Shown here: in pieces, positions 1 through 7,494 of the stretch
Layout: every line of letters begins with the position of its first letter
Position numbering within the stretch: position 1 is the stretch's first letter
Assembly (NCBI GenBank): GCA_020636025.1
Contig: JACJYQ010000007.1
Span: 278,501 to 342,500, forward strand
Source: Lewinellaceae bacterium
GTDB lineage: Bacteria; Bacteroidota; Bacteroidia; Chitinophagales; Saprospiraceae
Reading direction: 5' to 3'
Length of the DNA: 64,000 nucleotides
Notes under the pieces: generated by a model
What the model was told of the DNA's origin: nothing
The model's input: the letters and a program-made list of their open reading frames with translations, nothing else
Database searches by the model: none
Program-made: the position numbers and the translations under genes

Positions 1-2
1 TC

Positions 3-290
3 AATGAACTGGAAACGGTTATTTCAAATGCCAGAATTATTGATGAAAGTCAACTGGATGACTCCAAAGTGGCCATTCTGTCGAATGTGACCATCAAAAA
101 CATGAAAACAGGCAAGGAAATGACCTATAAGCTGGTCTCTGAAACTGAAGCGGATGCCAAACAGCAAAGAATTTCAGTGAATTCTCCAATTGGTCAGGGC
201 TTGTTGGGTAAAGAAAAAGGCGATATCGCTCAAATTACCACCCCAGCCGGACAAATGGAGTTCAAGGTTTTAAATATTACTGTAGGCTGA
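3..290 (+). CDS. greA: Transcription elongation factor GreA, 3' part (partial)
   Basis: The frame is open from base 3, so the 5' end lies outside the window and about 95 C-terminal residues are visible. GreA binds the RNA polymerase secondary channel and stimulates cleavage of backtracked transcripts. The visible part is the end of the N-terminal coiled coil (NARIIDES) followed by the globular C-terminal FKBP-like domain with the family features SPIGQGLLGKEKGD and the closing motif TPAGQMEFKVLNI. A strong terminator follows directly, so the gene ends its transcript. The family assignment is secure from motif order; nothing can be said about its start. Confidence 0.93.
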   Translation, partial: NELETVISNARIIDESQLDDSKVAILSNVTIKNMKTGKEMTYKLVSETEADAKQQRISVNSPIGQGLLGKEKGDIAQITTPAGQMEFKVLNITVG

Positions 291-307
291 TTATTCGCCG
301 TTTTTTC

Positions 308-355
308 TATTGCCGACCAGGATAATCCTAATTTTCCGGTCGGCAATATTTTTTT
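308..355 (+). terminator. Rho-independent terminator after greA
   Basis: An 11-bp perfect stem (TATTGCCGACC at 308-318 with GGTCGGCAATA at 338-348) is followed by seven T. It lies just after the greA stop. Confidence 0.9.
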
Positions 356-425
356 AAGGGAAATTAATTCTGTGTCAACTTCCAAGTTTCCCTGGTCTCT
401 CCAAACAAATTTTGATTCGGTTCAT

Positions 426-434
426 TAATTTTGC
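426..434 (+). promoter_or_regulatory. Putative -7 promoter element of the BatD-like pair
   Basis: TAATTTTGC matches the Bacteroidota -7 consensus TAnnTTTGC, 22 bases before the ATG at 456. No clear -33 TTG at the usual 19-21 bp distance was found. Confidence 0.55.
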
Positions 435-455
435 ATGCTTGTAAATGTTTGAACC

Positions 456-929
456 ATGCGTCAAAATCTCATCATCTTACTGGGAACCGTTTTTCTGACC
501 ACCTGGGCTGTTGGTCAGGAAGTGTCAACGCTCTCAATAGAACTTACTCAAACAGAAGTGCCTGCCGGTGAGCCATTTGAAGTAGTTTTTGAACTGGAAA
601 ACAACAATGGTGGCTCTTTTTACCCTCCCGATTTTGAATCTGCGGGCTTTACGGTTGTAGGAACCAGCCAATCTTCCAACATCACTTTTAACAATGGAGT
701 TGGTAAATCTTCCCAGATGTATAAATACAGGGTAATGGCACGTGATACCGGCAATCTGGAAATTCCATCTGCCCGGTTTACTGAAGGTTCCCGAGAATTG
801 ATTACGGAACCACAGACCATTCATGTGTTACCAAACGATGCGTTTTTTAGTCCACCGCAGCCATCTGAAGATCCTATGGAAAAGCGCCGGAAAGAACTGA
901 AGAAAAAGATCAAAACCATTCACCTCTAG
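456..929 (+). CDS. Small exported BatD-domain protein
   Basis: 157 residues with a signal peptide (about residues 1-20, ending AVGQ) followed by one Ig-like beta-sandwich of the BatD/oxygen tolerance type (EVPAGEPFEVVFELEN, FYPPDFES, SARFTEG, LITEPQTIHVLP). It aligns with the first domain of the next gene (DVKEVIVGNPFEVTFTL, FSPPAFREF), which starts 19 bases downstream in the same direction. The end is a short basic tail (KRRKELKKKIK) instead of the further domains and membrane helix of full BatD. I infer a one-domain paralogue, made by partial duplication, acting in the periplasm. No other bat genes (vWA or MoxR partners) are in the window. Confidence 0.75.
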   Translation: MRQNLIILLGTVFLTTWAVGQEVSTLSIELTQTEVPAGEPFEVVFELENNNGGSFYPPDFESAGFTVVGTSQSSNITFNNGVGKSSQMYKYRVMARDTGNLEIPSARFTEGSRELITEPQTIHVLPNDAFFSPPQPSEDPMEKRRKELKKKIKTIHL

Positions 930-947
930 GCATTTCACCTCCACTAA

Positions 948-2735
948 ATGACTGGTCGCACGCTTTATACATCTCCTGCCCTTGAGTATGCCCTTAAAAA
1001 GGGGAGATGGATATTTATCTTGTTTGGCGTCACAAGCACTCTTTGGGGGCAGTCTCCAACATTTACTACTAGCCTTGATGTTAAGGAGGTAATTGTTGGC
1101 AATCCATTTGAGGTGACTTTTACCCTGACCGACGCAGAAGGGAGGACTTTTTCACCCCCTGCATTCAGGGAATTTACGACAAAGGGATCGGTCTCTGAAT
1201 CCAGGGGGATGACCCTGAATAAAGGCAAAAAAAGTTCGCGGCAAAGCTGGAGCTATTTACTGGAGGCGAAAAAAGCAGGGACATTCAATATAGGCTCTGC
1301 AACGGTTACTGTTGATGGTAAAACTCTTAAAACAGAACCTTATAAATTAGTCGTACTGGCAGCTCCAAGTGCTGCAGGAGGAAAGGTAGTTCCACCGGGA
1401 AAGGACGATGAGGTGTTTATTATAGGCATGATTAACACGGATCATGCATTCCCGGGACAACAACTTACCTGGCAATTAAAGCTTTTTACCCGTGTAGCCA
1501 TTGAGGGGGCAGACCTGATCTCCCTGCCTGCTTTTGATGATTTTTATTCCCGTGAAAAACGGCGCTTTGATACCAGAATTCAATACCAAATGGTTCAGGG
1601 GAAAAAGTATGCAGTGAAAATTCTTCATGAAGAGGCACTTTTCCCGCAGAAAACAGGGCGACTGACAATTGGCAGTGCTAAAGTCCGCGTTGGCCTGGAT
1701 CAACCTGGAGCCCAGGGCTTTCTGTATGGACCTAAACTGGCAACGCTTAGCTCACAACCAACTGCCATTGATGTTTCATCACTTCCGGAACCCGTACCGG
1801 ATAATTTTATTGGAGGTATTGGTCATTATGAATGGGAAGTCCATGCTGACACCAGCTCTCTGTCTACAGATGATGCGCTTACCCTGGTTATTAGCCTGAA
1901 AGGAAATGGAGACTCCCGTCGCGTTTCACCACCAAAGATTCCGGTGCCTGCTACCTGCGAGATATTCGACCCGCGAATCATTAGTGAGGAAGAATATGAA
2001 AGTGAAACGGAGATTGTACATGAAAAGCAATTTGAATATGTAATTCTCCCACGGGAGCCAGGTCATCAGGAGTTGCTTGCATCCTTGACGTATTTCGATC
2101 TGGACAGCAATCGTTATTGCACCTTACACGCAGAGGCGATTAAATTCGAAGTAAGTGCCGGTGAGAATTATAAGCCGGCTGATAACGTGGAAAAGAAGTT
2201 GCCAGTCACAAATACTGCAAAAGATGAGGATGGTTTGGGCTCACGCATGTTAAAATTTCTGAGCGAGCCGGTTTTTGTGGGAACAGTCATTTCATCCATG
2301 GTGACCGTAGCGCTTGTATGGTTTTTTGTTTCAAAAAGAAAGAAGACTGTAAAAGAGCCTGCCACGGTTGCAGATATCAAGCAAATGCCTAGCGCCATTC
2401 AACAATTTTACAAGGTTGAGAAACTGGCCACTTCAGCAAACTCTCCTGACCCGCCACATTTTTACGGTGAGCTTCTAAAAGCTTTGCAAAGCTATATCTC
2501 TTTAAAATTACACATTAGTCAGGCTGAACTGGATCACTCTCTCGTAAAAGAAAAACTAGAGCGTCTGGATGTGCCTTCTATTCGTATTCAGGCATTTTTA
2601 TCGATATGGGAGTCATGCGAGGCTTCCGTTTATTCGGGTCAGAGTGCCGGAGTATCCATCCGATCAGATTGGGACGCTGCCGAAAAAGTGGTGCTTGCCC
2701 TGGAAAAAGATATACCGGGTTCTTCTTTGAATTAG
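948..2735 (+). CDS. batD: BatD-like protein (oxygen tolerance family)
   Basis: 595 residues. After a hydrophobic export segment (about residues 20-36) come several Ig-like domains typical of BatD (IVGNPFEVTFTLTD at the start; VFIIGMINTDHAFPGQQ near residue 155), one transmembrane helix around residue 450 (FVGTVISSMVTVALVWFFV) and a cytoplasmic helical tail of about 120 residues. BatD is the large exported component of the Bat system, described as an aerotolerance factor in Bacteroides and associated with MoxR ATPases and vWA proteins. Here BatA/B/C/E are absent, and only a short BatD-domain paralogue precedes it. The start at 948 leaves an unusually long N-terminus before the hydrophobic segment, so the true start could be further in. 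Confidence 0.85.
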   Translation: MTGRTLYTSPALEYALKKGRWIFILFGVTSTLWGQSPTFTTSLDVKEVIVGNPFEVTFTLTDAEGRTFSPPAFREFTTKGSVSESRGMTLNKGKKSSRQSWSYLLEAKKAGTFNIGSATVTVDGKTLKTEPYKLVVLAAPSAAGGKVVPPGKDDEVFIIGMINTDHAFPGQQLTWQLKLFTRVAIEGADLISLPAFDDFYSREKRRFDTRIQYQMVQGKKYAVKILHEEALFPQKTGRLTIGSAKVRVGLDQPGAQGFLYGPKLATLSSQPTAIDVSSLPEPVPDNFIGGIGHYEWEVHADTSSLSTDDALTLVISLKGNGDSRRVSPPKIPVPATCEIFDPRIISEEEYESETEIVHEKQFEYVILPREPGHQELLASLTYFDLDSNRYCTLHAEAIKFEVSAGENYKPADNVEKKLPVTNTAKDEDGLGSRMLKFLSEPVFVGTVISSMVTVALVWFFVSKRKKTVKEPATVADIKQMPSAIQQFYKVEKLATSANSPDPPHFYGELLKALQSYISLKLHISQAELDHSLVKEKLERLDVPSIRIQAFLSIWESCEASVYSGQSAGVSIRSDWDAAEKVVLALEKDIPGSSLN

Positions 2736-2759
2736 TTTCGATTTCAGGCCGATCTTGGC

Positions 2760-2768
2760 TACCTTTGC
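2760..2768 (+). promoter_or_regulatory. -7 promoter element of the SlyD-like gene
   Basis: TACCTTTGC is an exact Bacteroidota -7 element 50 bases before the ATG at 2818. Its position downstream of an earlier in-frame start codon (2755) argues that translation begins at 2818. Confidence 0.75.
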
Positions 2769-2817
2769 GGCCATTTTTCACCAAAGCGACATTTTACCGC
2801 TTATAAATACAAACCAA

Positions 2818-3324
2818 ATGGTTGTAGAAGTCAATAAAGTAGTATCAGTACATTATACCTTAACTGAAGGAACTGCAGAAGGAAACCTGGTAGAATCTAC
2901 CAAAGGTGGAGAGCCGCTTGTTTTCATTTTTGGAATTGGCATGATGATCCCCGATTTTGAGTCCAATTTACAAGGAATGAAGACTGGTGATCAGTTTTCT
3001 TTTGGCATTCCTGCAGCCAAGGCATATGGAGAATACAATAAGTCAGCTGTGGTGTCGATCCCCAAATCAATCTTTGAAGATAATGGCAAGGTGCCAGAAG
3101 GTTTGCTGGAGATAGGCAGAATGCTTCCTATGCAGGATCAGGAAGGTAATCAGCTACAAGGGATGGTGGCCGGCTTTGATGACACCAATGTCACTATGGA
3201 TTTCAATCATCCGATGGCTGGGGTTGACTTGTTTTTTACCGGCCATGTTGAATCTTTGAGGGATGCAGATCCTTCCGAGTTGGAACACGGTCACGTGCAC
3301 GGAGCTGGCGGTCATCACCACTAA
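2818..3324 (+). CDS. slyD: FKBP-type peptidyl-prolyl isomerase, SlyD family
   Basis: 168 residues starting MVVEVNKVVSVHYTL. The order is FKBP strand (FIFGIGMMIPDFESNLQGMKTGD), the inserted IF chaperone domain (LPMQDQEGNQLQGMVAGFD with MDFNHPMAG) and a His-rich tail (HGHVHGAGGHHH). These are the hallmarks of SlyD, a cytoplasmic folding helper whose His tail binds nickel and other metals. The tail is short compared with E. coli SlyD but clearly metal-binding in composition. The start at 2818 is chosen because the homology begins there and because the -7 element lies upstream of it. Its stop overlaps by four bases the stop of the convergent mutA-like gene. Confidence 0.9.
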   Translation: MVVEVNKVVSVHYTLTEGTAEGNLVESTKGGEPLVFIFGIGMMIPDFESNLQGMKTGDQFSFGIPAAKAYGEYNKSAVVSIPKSIFEDNGKVPEGLLEIGRMLPMQDQEGNQLQGMVAGFDDTNVTMDFNHPMAGVDLFFTGHVESLRDADPSELEHGHVHGAGGHHH

Positions 3325-4457
3325 CCCAACTTTTTAAATTCTTGCCAGGCTTTTTCAGCAATTTTGGCGCTCAGATGCTCAATATAGTAGCTGCCGGCAG
3401 CAGGGTCGTTTAATTCATGGAGATTGCTTTCCAGCTTCAATAAATGCTGGACGTTTCTGGCGATCCTTCTGCTGAATGCTTTTGGGTAAGTTGCTACACT
3501 TTCTCTTCCGGAATCATAAGGCAATACAGTAAGACGGTCGACGCCGCCCATGATGGCTGACATGGCCGCAGTAGTACCACTGATCATATTACTGTACAAA
3601 TTGTCGCTGTATGATTCGGAATTAATGCTGGCATGAACTACGGGGGCTTTTAAGGGTATTTCCCAGGCTTTCAGCAGATTGAACCAAAGCAAACGCAAAG
3701 CTCTGAGTTTGGCAATTTCCAAAAAATAACTGTTGCCAACCGGCACTATCAAATGCATAAATCGGGTACTTGTTTCGGGTTTCACACCTCGTTCTGCCAG
3801 TTTTACAATGTATTCATTGACTCTTTTAATCAGAAGTGCTAATGATACAGCTGGATTATCATTGGCTTCCAGCTCAAGAGAAATCAGACTGAAATTCGGA
3901 AAAGAATCAGATGAGAATTCGATCAGGTCTGTCAGATAACGCCAATCAATGATACCGCCCGCTTTAACGGGGTCGAAGTAAAGTGTTCCGTGAAGGCTAT
4001 CGGACTTTTTGTTGCTGAGTTTGAGAATCTGATCAAGCAGGGCAAAAACATTGGCCGGATTTTGAGAAACGCCAGGCCCGCTGAAGTGTAATCCAATAAA
4101 ATCCGGATGAATACCCTCAAAAAGTGCTTCAAATGCAGGGAAGTCCGCTTGTTTGGCAAATACGAATTCCAGCGCTTCTGCGCCACCTTGTAAGGCATCA
4201 AGCGCTTCTTTATTTGCACGTACAGCATCTTCTACCTCAATGGTTTCACAAATTGCCCAACTGGTGTTGCTGCTGGGAGTGGCAATAGGTGCAACGGGGA
4301 AATCATCGGCATGAACAAATGGTGATTGGCTTAAATCCTCGGCAATCTCCCAATTGAAATCCTCCAATTGATCATTTTTGAGGTCATTACGTACCTTATT
4401 CAGCCAGTCGGCTTTACTAACAGGTGGAAATTCTGCAAAAAAATCTTTGTCCGGCAT
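3321..4457 (-). CDS. mutA: Methylmalonyl-CoA mutase small subunit-like protein
   Basis: 378 residues beginning MPDKDFFAEFPPVSKADWL. It shows the mutase barrel signature near the C-terminus (SNMISGTTAAMSAIMGG, YPKAFSRRIARNVQHLLK, LNDPAAGSYYIEHLS) but no C-terminal cobalamin-binding DxHxxG domain, as expected for the non-catalytic subunit of the heterodimeric enzyme that interconverts succinyl-CoA and methylmalonyl-CoA. It is shorter than many family members. The large subunit (mutB) is not in this window, so the usual mutA-mutB pair is either split here or mutB lies elsewhere. The start is set by a promoter at 4463-4493 that leaves almost no leader. Confidence 0.87.
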   Translation of the reverse strand: MPDKDFFAEFPPVSKADWLNKVRNDLKNDQLEDFNWEIAEDLSQSPFVHADDFPVAPIATPSSNTSWAICETIEVEDAVRANKEALDALQGGAEALEFVFAKQADFPAFEALFEGIHPDFIGLHFSGPGVSQNPANVFALLDQILKLSNKKSDSLHGTLYFDPVKAGGIIDWRYLTDLIEFSSDSFPNFSLISLELEANDNPAVSLALLIKRVNEYIVKLAERGVKPETSTRFMHLIVPVGNSYFLEIAKLRALRLLWFNLLKAWEIPLKAPVVHASINSESYSDNLYSNMISGTTAAMSAIMGGVDRLTVLPYDSGRESVATYPKAFSRRIARNVQHLLKLESNLHELNDPAAGSYYIEHLSAKIAEKAWQEFKKLG

Positions 4458-4462
4458 AGGCA

Positions 4463-4493
4463 GCAAAATTATAACATCTGATGACGAAGCCAA
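4463..4493 (-). promoter_or_regulatory. Promoter of the mutA-like gene (near-leaderless)
   Basis: On the minus strand: TTG (4493-4491), 19 bp, then TAATTTTGC (4471-4463), a full match to the Bacteroidota -33/-7 promoter with canonical spacing. The chosen ATG at 4457 is only five bases further on, so the transcript probably starts at or near the start codon. Confidence 0.75.
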
Positions 4494-4554
4494 TCATTCG
4501 TTGGGAACAATAATTTGAAGCAAAAATGTCAAACTTTTTTTCATCAGGCCTGTT

Positions 4555-4563
4555 TATCTTTGC
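4555..4563 (+). promoter_or_regulatory. -7 promoter element of the isc cluster
   Basis: TATCTTTGC, 24 bases before the iscS start, divergent from the mutA-like promoter. Confidence 0.7.
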
Positions 4564-4587
4564 AATTGATTAAATCTAAATAAAATT

Positions 4588-5808
4588 ATGAATAAGCACC
4601 GTCTGATATATTTGGACAACAATGCAACCACCCCTTGTGATCCCCGGGTAGTAGAGGCAATGGTTCCCTATTTCTTTGAAAAACACGGGAATGCCGCGAG
4701 CCGCAGCCACCAGTTTGGATGGGAAGCCGAAGATGCAGTTGATTATGCAAGAGAGCAAATTGCGCAATTGTTGGATGTAGATGACAAGGAGGTAATCTTT
4801 ACTTCCGGTGCTACTGAAAGTAATAACCTGGCCATCAAAGGCGTATTCGAAATGTACGCCAGAAAAGGCAATCACATCATAACCGTTGAAACCGAGCATA
4901 AAGCGGTACTAGACACTTGTAAGCACCTGGAAAAAGCCGGTGCGGAAATTACCTATTTAAAGGTGCAGGAAGATGGACTGGTTTCGCTGACCGATCTGGA
5001 GGCAGCCATTAAGCCGAATACAATTCTTGTATCGATTATGTGGGCCAACAACGAAACAGGGGTTATACAACCCATGCGGGAAATTGCTACCATTTGCGAG
5101 AAGCACGGAGTTCTTTTTCACTCGGATGCTACACAGGCTGTAGGAAAGATCAAAACACACCCCAGGGAAGTTGGCATACACCTTATGTCCTTCTCCGCAC
5201 ATAAAATGTACGGTCCAAAAGGAGTAGGTGGTTTGTATGTTAGTCGCAAGAATCCGAGGGTGAAAGTAACCGCACAGATTGATGGTGGTGGTCACGAAAG
5301 AGGAATGCGTTCCGGCACGCTGAACGTACCCGGAATTGTGGGTTTCGGCAAAGCAGCTGAAATTGCCCGCAAGGAAATGGATCAGGATGCCGAACGTTTG
5401 AGCAAGCTCCGCGACCGTTTGCAGGCAGAATTGACAAAACTGGAAGAAACAAAAGTGAATGGAAACGAAGGAAGCCGCATGCCGCATGTGACCAATATTT
5501 CATTCAAACATGTGGAAGGGGAGGGTCTTATGATGACTTTTAACCAAAACATAGCAGTTTCATCTGGTTCAGCCTGTACATCGGCCTCTCTGGAACCATC
5601 CTACGTGTTGGTAGGCATGGGGTTAGGCGATGATCTGGCACATTCAAGCATACGTTTCTCACTTGGCCGTTTTACCACGGAAGAAGATGTAGAAGACGCA
5701 ATCAAACTGGTTAGCACCGGTGTAAATCACATGCGCGACCTGTCGCCAATATGGGAAATGTATAAAGATGGAGTCGACCTTTCAAAAATTGAATGGGCCG
5801 CTCACTAA
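4588..5808 (+). CDS. iscS: Cysteine desulfurase IscS/NifS
   Basis: 406 residues. A PLP-dependent enzyme that takes sulfur from cysteine and hands it as persulfide to the scaffold IscU. Visible motifs: YLDNNATTPCDP at the N-terminus, the PLP lysine in SFSAHKMYGPKG (about residue 202), RSGTLNVP, and the mobile-loop catalytic cysteine in SSGSACTSASLEPSYVL (about residue 330). Full length for group I NifS/IscS. The scaffold and A-type carrier genes follow in the same direction, separated only by a tiny ORF, so it heads a minimal isc operon without hscA, hscB or fdx. Confidence 0.96.
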   Translation: MNKHRLIYLDNNATTPCDPRVVEAMVPYFFEKHGNAASRSHQFGWEAEDAVDYAREQIAQLLDVDDKEVIFTSGATESNNLAIKGVFEMYARKGNHIITVETEHKAVLDTCKHLEKAGAEITYLKVQEDGLVSLTDLEAAIKPNTILVSIMWANNETGVIQPMREIATICEKHGVLFHSDATQAVGKIKTHPREVGIHLMSFSAHKMYGPKGVGGLYVSRKNPRVKVTAQIDGGGHERGMRSGTLNVPGIVGFGKAAEIARKEMDQDAERLSKLRDRLQAELTKLEETKVNGNEGSRMPHVTNISFKHVEGEGLMMTFNQNIAVSSGSACTSASLEPSYVLVGMGLGDDLAHSSIRFSLGRFTTEEDVEDAIKLVSTGVNHMRDLSPIWEMYKDGVDLSKIEWAAH

Positions 5809-5826
5809 ACAATAATCATTAGAGAA

Positions 5827-5925
5827 ATGCCAATACAAAGTCCACCCGATCCTTTTAATAAATTGCTTTACCGCATTTATTACACGGTCAAAGGCTTTTA
5901 TTACAGCATTTTCAACAAAAAATAA
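5827..5925 (+). CDS. Possible 32-residue small protein between iscS and iscU
   Basis: An ATG ORF of 33 codons fills most of the 131-base gap between iscS and iscU. The peptide starts MPIQSPPDPFNK and is followed by an aromatic, basic segment (LLYRIYYTVKGFYYSIF) ending NKK. The codons look normal and the ORF ends 14 bases before iscU, but no family is recognised and there is no clear ribosome binding site. It could be a real small protein or chance; comparison with other Bacteroidota isc loci would decide. Confidence 0.4.
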   Translation: MPIQSPPDPFNKLLYRIYYTVKGFYYSIFNKK

Positions 5926-5939
5926 ATCTCTGTATTAAC

Positions 5940-6344
5940 ATGGCATATTCAGAAAAAGTGCTCGATCACTTCAAAAACCCAAGGAATGTGGGTGTTTTGG
6001 ATAAAGATTCAAAAAATGTTGGCACCGGCCTGGTTGGGGCTCCCGAATGTGGGGACGTTATGCGTCTTCAAATAGAAGTAGATGAGTCTACAGGAACCAT
6101 TCGCGACGCGAAGTTTAAAACCTTTGGTTGTGGCTCGGCCATCGCCTCCTCTTCACTTGCTACCGAATGGTTAAAAGGCAAAAGCCTGGATGATGCTGCC
6201 GGCATAGATAACATGGATATAGTGGAAGAACTGGCATTGCCGCCGGTGAAAATTCACTGTTCTGTACTGGCAGAAGATGCCATTAAAGCAGCCATTAGCG
6301 ATTATCGCAAGAAAAACGGTATTGCGGAAACAACTACTGCTTAA
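5940..6344 (+). CDS. iscU: Iron-sulfur scaffold protein IscU
   Basis: 134 residues. All three scaffold cysteines are present: PECGDVM with the adjacent Asp, FGCGSAIA, and the substrate-loop VKIHCSVLAEDA, where the LPPVKIHC segment is the chaperone recognition motif. IscU builds [2Fe-2S]/[4Fe-4S] clusters with sulfur from IscS. The LPPVK motif is kept although no hscA/hscB genes are nearby, so the chaperones would have to be encoded elsewhere. Confidence 0.96.
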   Translation: MAYSEKVLDHFKNPRNVGVLDKDSKNVGTGLVGAPECGDVMRLQIEVDESTGTIRDAKFKTFGCGSAIASSSLATEWLKGKSLDDAAGIDNMDIVEELALPPVKIHCSVLAEDAIKAAISDYRKKNGIAETTTA

Positions 6345-6379
6345 ACACCTTTCCGCATACCGTCAATTATTGAAAAACA

Positions 6380-6706
6380 ATGATTTACGTATCAGATAAC
6401 GCCAAGCAAAAAATAGAAGAAATCAAGCAATCAGGAAAGATTGCAGAAGACTTCTTTATTCGGGTTAGCGTCACCTCCGGCGGCTGCTCGGGCTTGTCGT
6501 ATAAAATGGATTTTGATAACGAGGAGAAGCCAACAGATCAGATTTTTGAGGACAATGGCGTGAAAGTCGTTACCGATTTGAAAAGCTTTTTATACCTCTT
6601 CAATACTACCCTGGAATTTTCCGGCGGCCTGAACGGCAAGGGTTTCACATTCAACAATCCCAATGCTACCCGCACCTGCGGATGTGGCGAAAGCTTCGCC
6701 GTCTAA
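6380..6706 (+). CDS. iscA: A-type iron-sulfur carrier IscA/HesB
   Basis: 108 residues of the HesB/YadR/YfhF family. The three conserved cysteines are in SGGCSG and CGCGESF close to the C-terminus. A-type carriers transfer Fe-S clusters from the scaffold to target proteins. It starts 36 bases after iscU and is the last gene of this cluster; the next gene is convergent. IscA and ErpA/SufA cannot be separated by sequence alone, so the symbol follows the gene context. Confidence 0.93.
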   Translation: MIYVSDNAKQKIEEIKQSGKIAEDFFIRVSVTSGGCSGLSYKMDFDNEEKPTDQIFEDNGVKVVTDLKSFLYLFNTTLEFSGGLNGKGFTFNNPNATRTCGCGESFAV

Positions 6707-6713
6707 GCATTCA

Positions 6714-6775
6714 ATTATGAATTATTAATTATGAATTATTTTCATTCATAACTCATAATTAATAATTCATAATTT
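6714..6775. repeat. Heptamer array with inverted arms (aattatg/aattatt)
   Basis: A 7-nt period alternating aattatg and aattatt is followed by the reverse complement arm (cataatt, aataatt), giving a long AT-only hairpin between the stops of convergent iscA and panD. No classical GC-rich terminator is present in this gap, so it may terminate both transcripts. Confidence 0.75.
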
Positions 6776-6776
6776 C

Positions 6777-7130
6777 TCAACTTTTTACCAATTTGTTGTT
6801 TTCGTCAGGGAAGACGGCAATGGGCTTGAAAATCTTTGCTTCTTCTGGTGTGAGATATGCGTAAGAGATGATGATGACGATGTCACCAACCTGTACTCTG
6901 CGGGCTGCTGCGCCATTCAGGCAAATGACACCGCTACCTCTTTCTCCTCTTATAGTGTAGGTTTCAATCCGCTCACCATTGTTGTTGTTCACAATTTGCA
7001 CCTTCTCTCCTTCCAGAATATTCGCAGCATCCAACAAGTCCTCATCAATGGTGATGCTGCCTATGTAATTCAGATCGGCCTGGGTGACCTTAACCCGGTG
7101 TATTTTACTCTTAAAAACTTCGATAAACAT
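6777..7130 (-). CDS. panD: Aspartate 1-decarboxylase
   Basis: 117 residues, the normal size for PanD. It starts [22 protein letters not shown] and carries the self-processing site YIGSITID: cleavage between Gly and Ser makes the pyruvoyl cofactor. It also has the LNGAAAR segment and the IISYA strand. PanD makes beta-alanine for pantothenate and coenzyme A. It stands alone; no panB, panC or panM is nearby. A -7 element at 7203-7211 leaves a leader of about 65 bases. Confidence 0.95.
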   Translation of the reverse strand: MFIEVFKSKIHRVKVTQADLNYIGSITIDEDLLDAANILEGEKVQIVNNNNGERIETYTIRGERGSGVICLNGAAARRVQVGDIVIIISYAYLTPEEAKIFKPIAVFPDENNKLVKS

Positions 7131-7202
7131 GATTTACTCCTTCTTTCAATTTCAGGGAATACCTGAATTGCCTGAAATAAACAGCCTGAAAAGCTATTTG
7201 TT

Positions 7203-7211
7203 GCAAAGGTA
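7203..7211 (-). promoter_or_regulatory. -7 promoter element of panD
   Basis: Minus-strand TACCTTTGC, about 73 bases upstream of the panD ATG; -33 element not clear. Confidence 0.65.
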
Positions 7212-7423
7212 GCTGCTTCTCCGGATTCTGCCGTATGAGTTACTCCCTGAATCAGTAGATTCATTTTATCCTGGGTAGGATACTTGGAATCGATCCTGGA
7301 GCTTGATTGGATCGAAATCCTTATTCAACCCCGAATCAAGTTTGTTACTAATCAATTCATATCAATCACAGTTATCGCACTAATCAAAGTAATCACAGTA
7401 AAATTTACTTATCATTTCAACTA

Positions 7424-7432
7424 CCTTTGCGG
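7424..7432 (+). promoter_or_regulatory. -7 promoter element of asnS
   Basis: TACCTTTGC, 63 bases before the ATG at 7495. The 60 bases upstream hold imperfect repeats of a taatca/atcaca type (7340-7400), which look like an intergenic repeat remnant. Confidence 0.7.
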
Positions 7433-7494
7433 CTCTTTTTGGAACCCGAAAATTGAATCGCGGGTTGAACTGTCAAACAATTTTTAATAGATCC

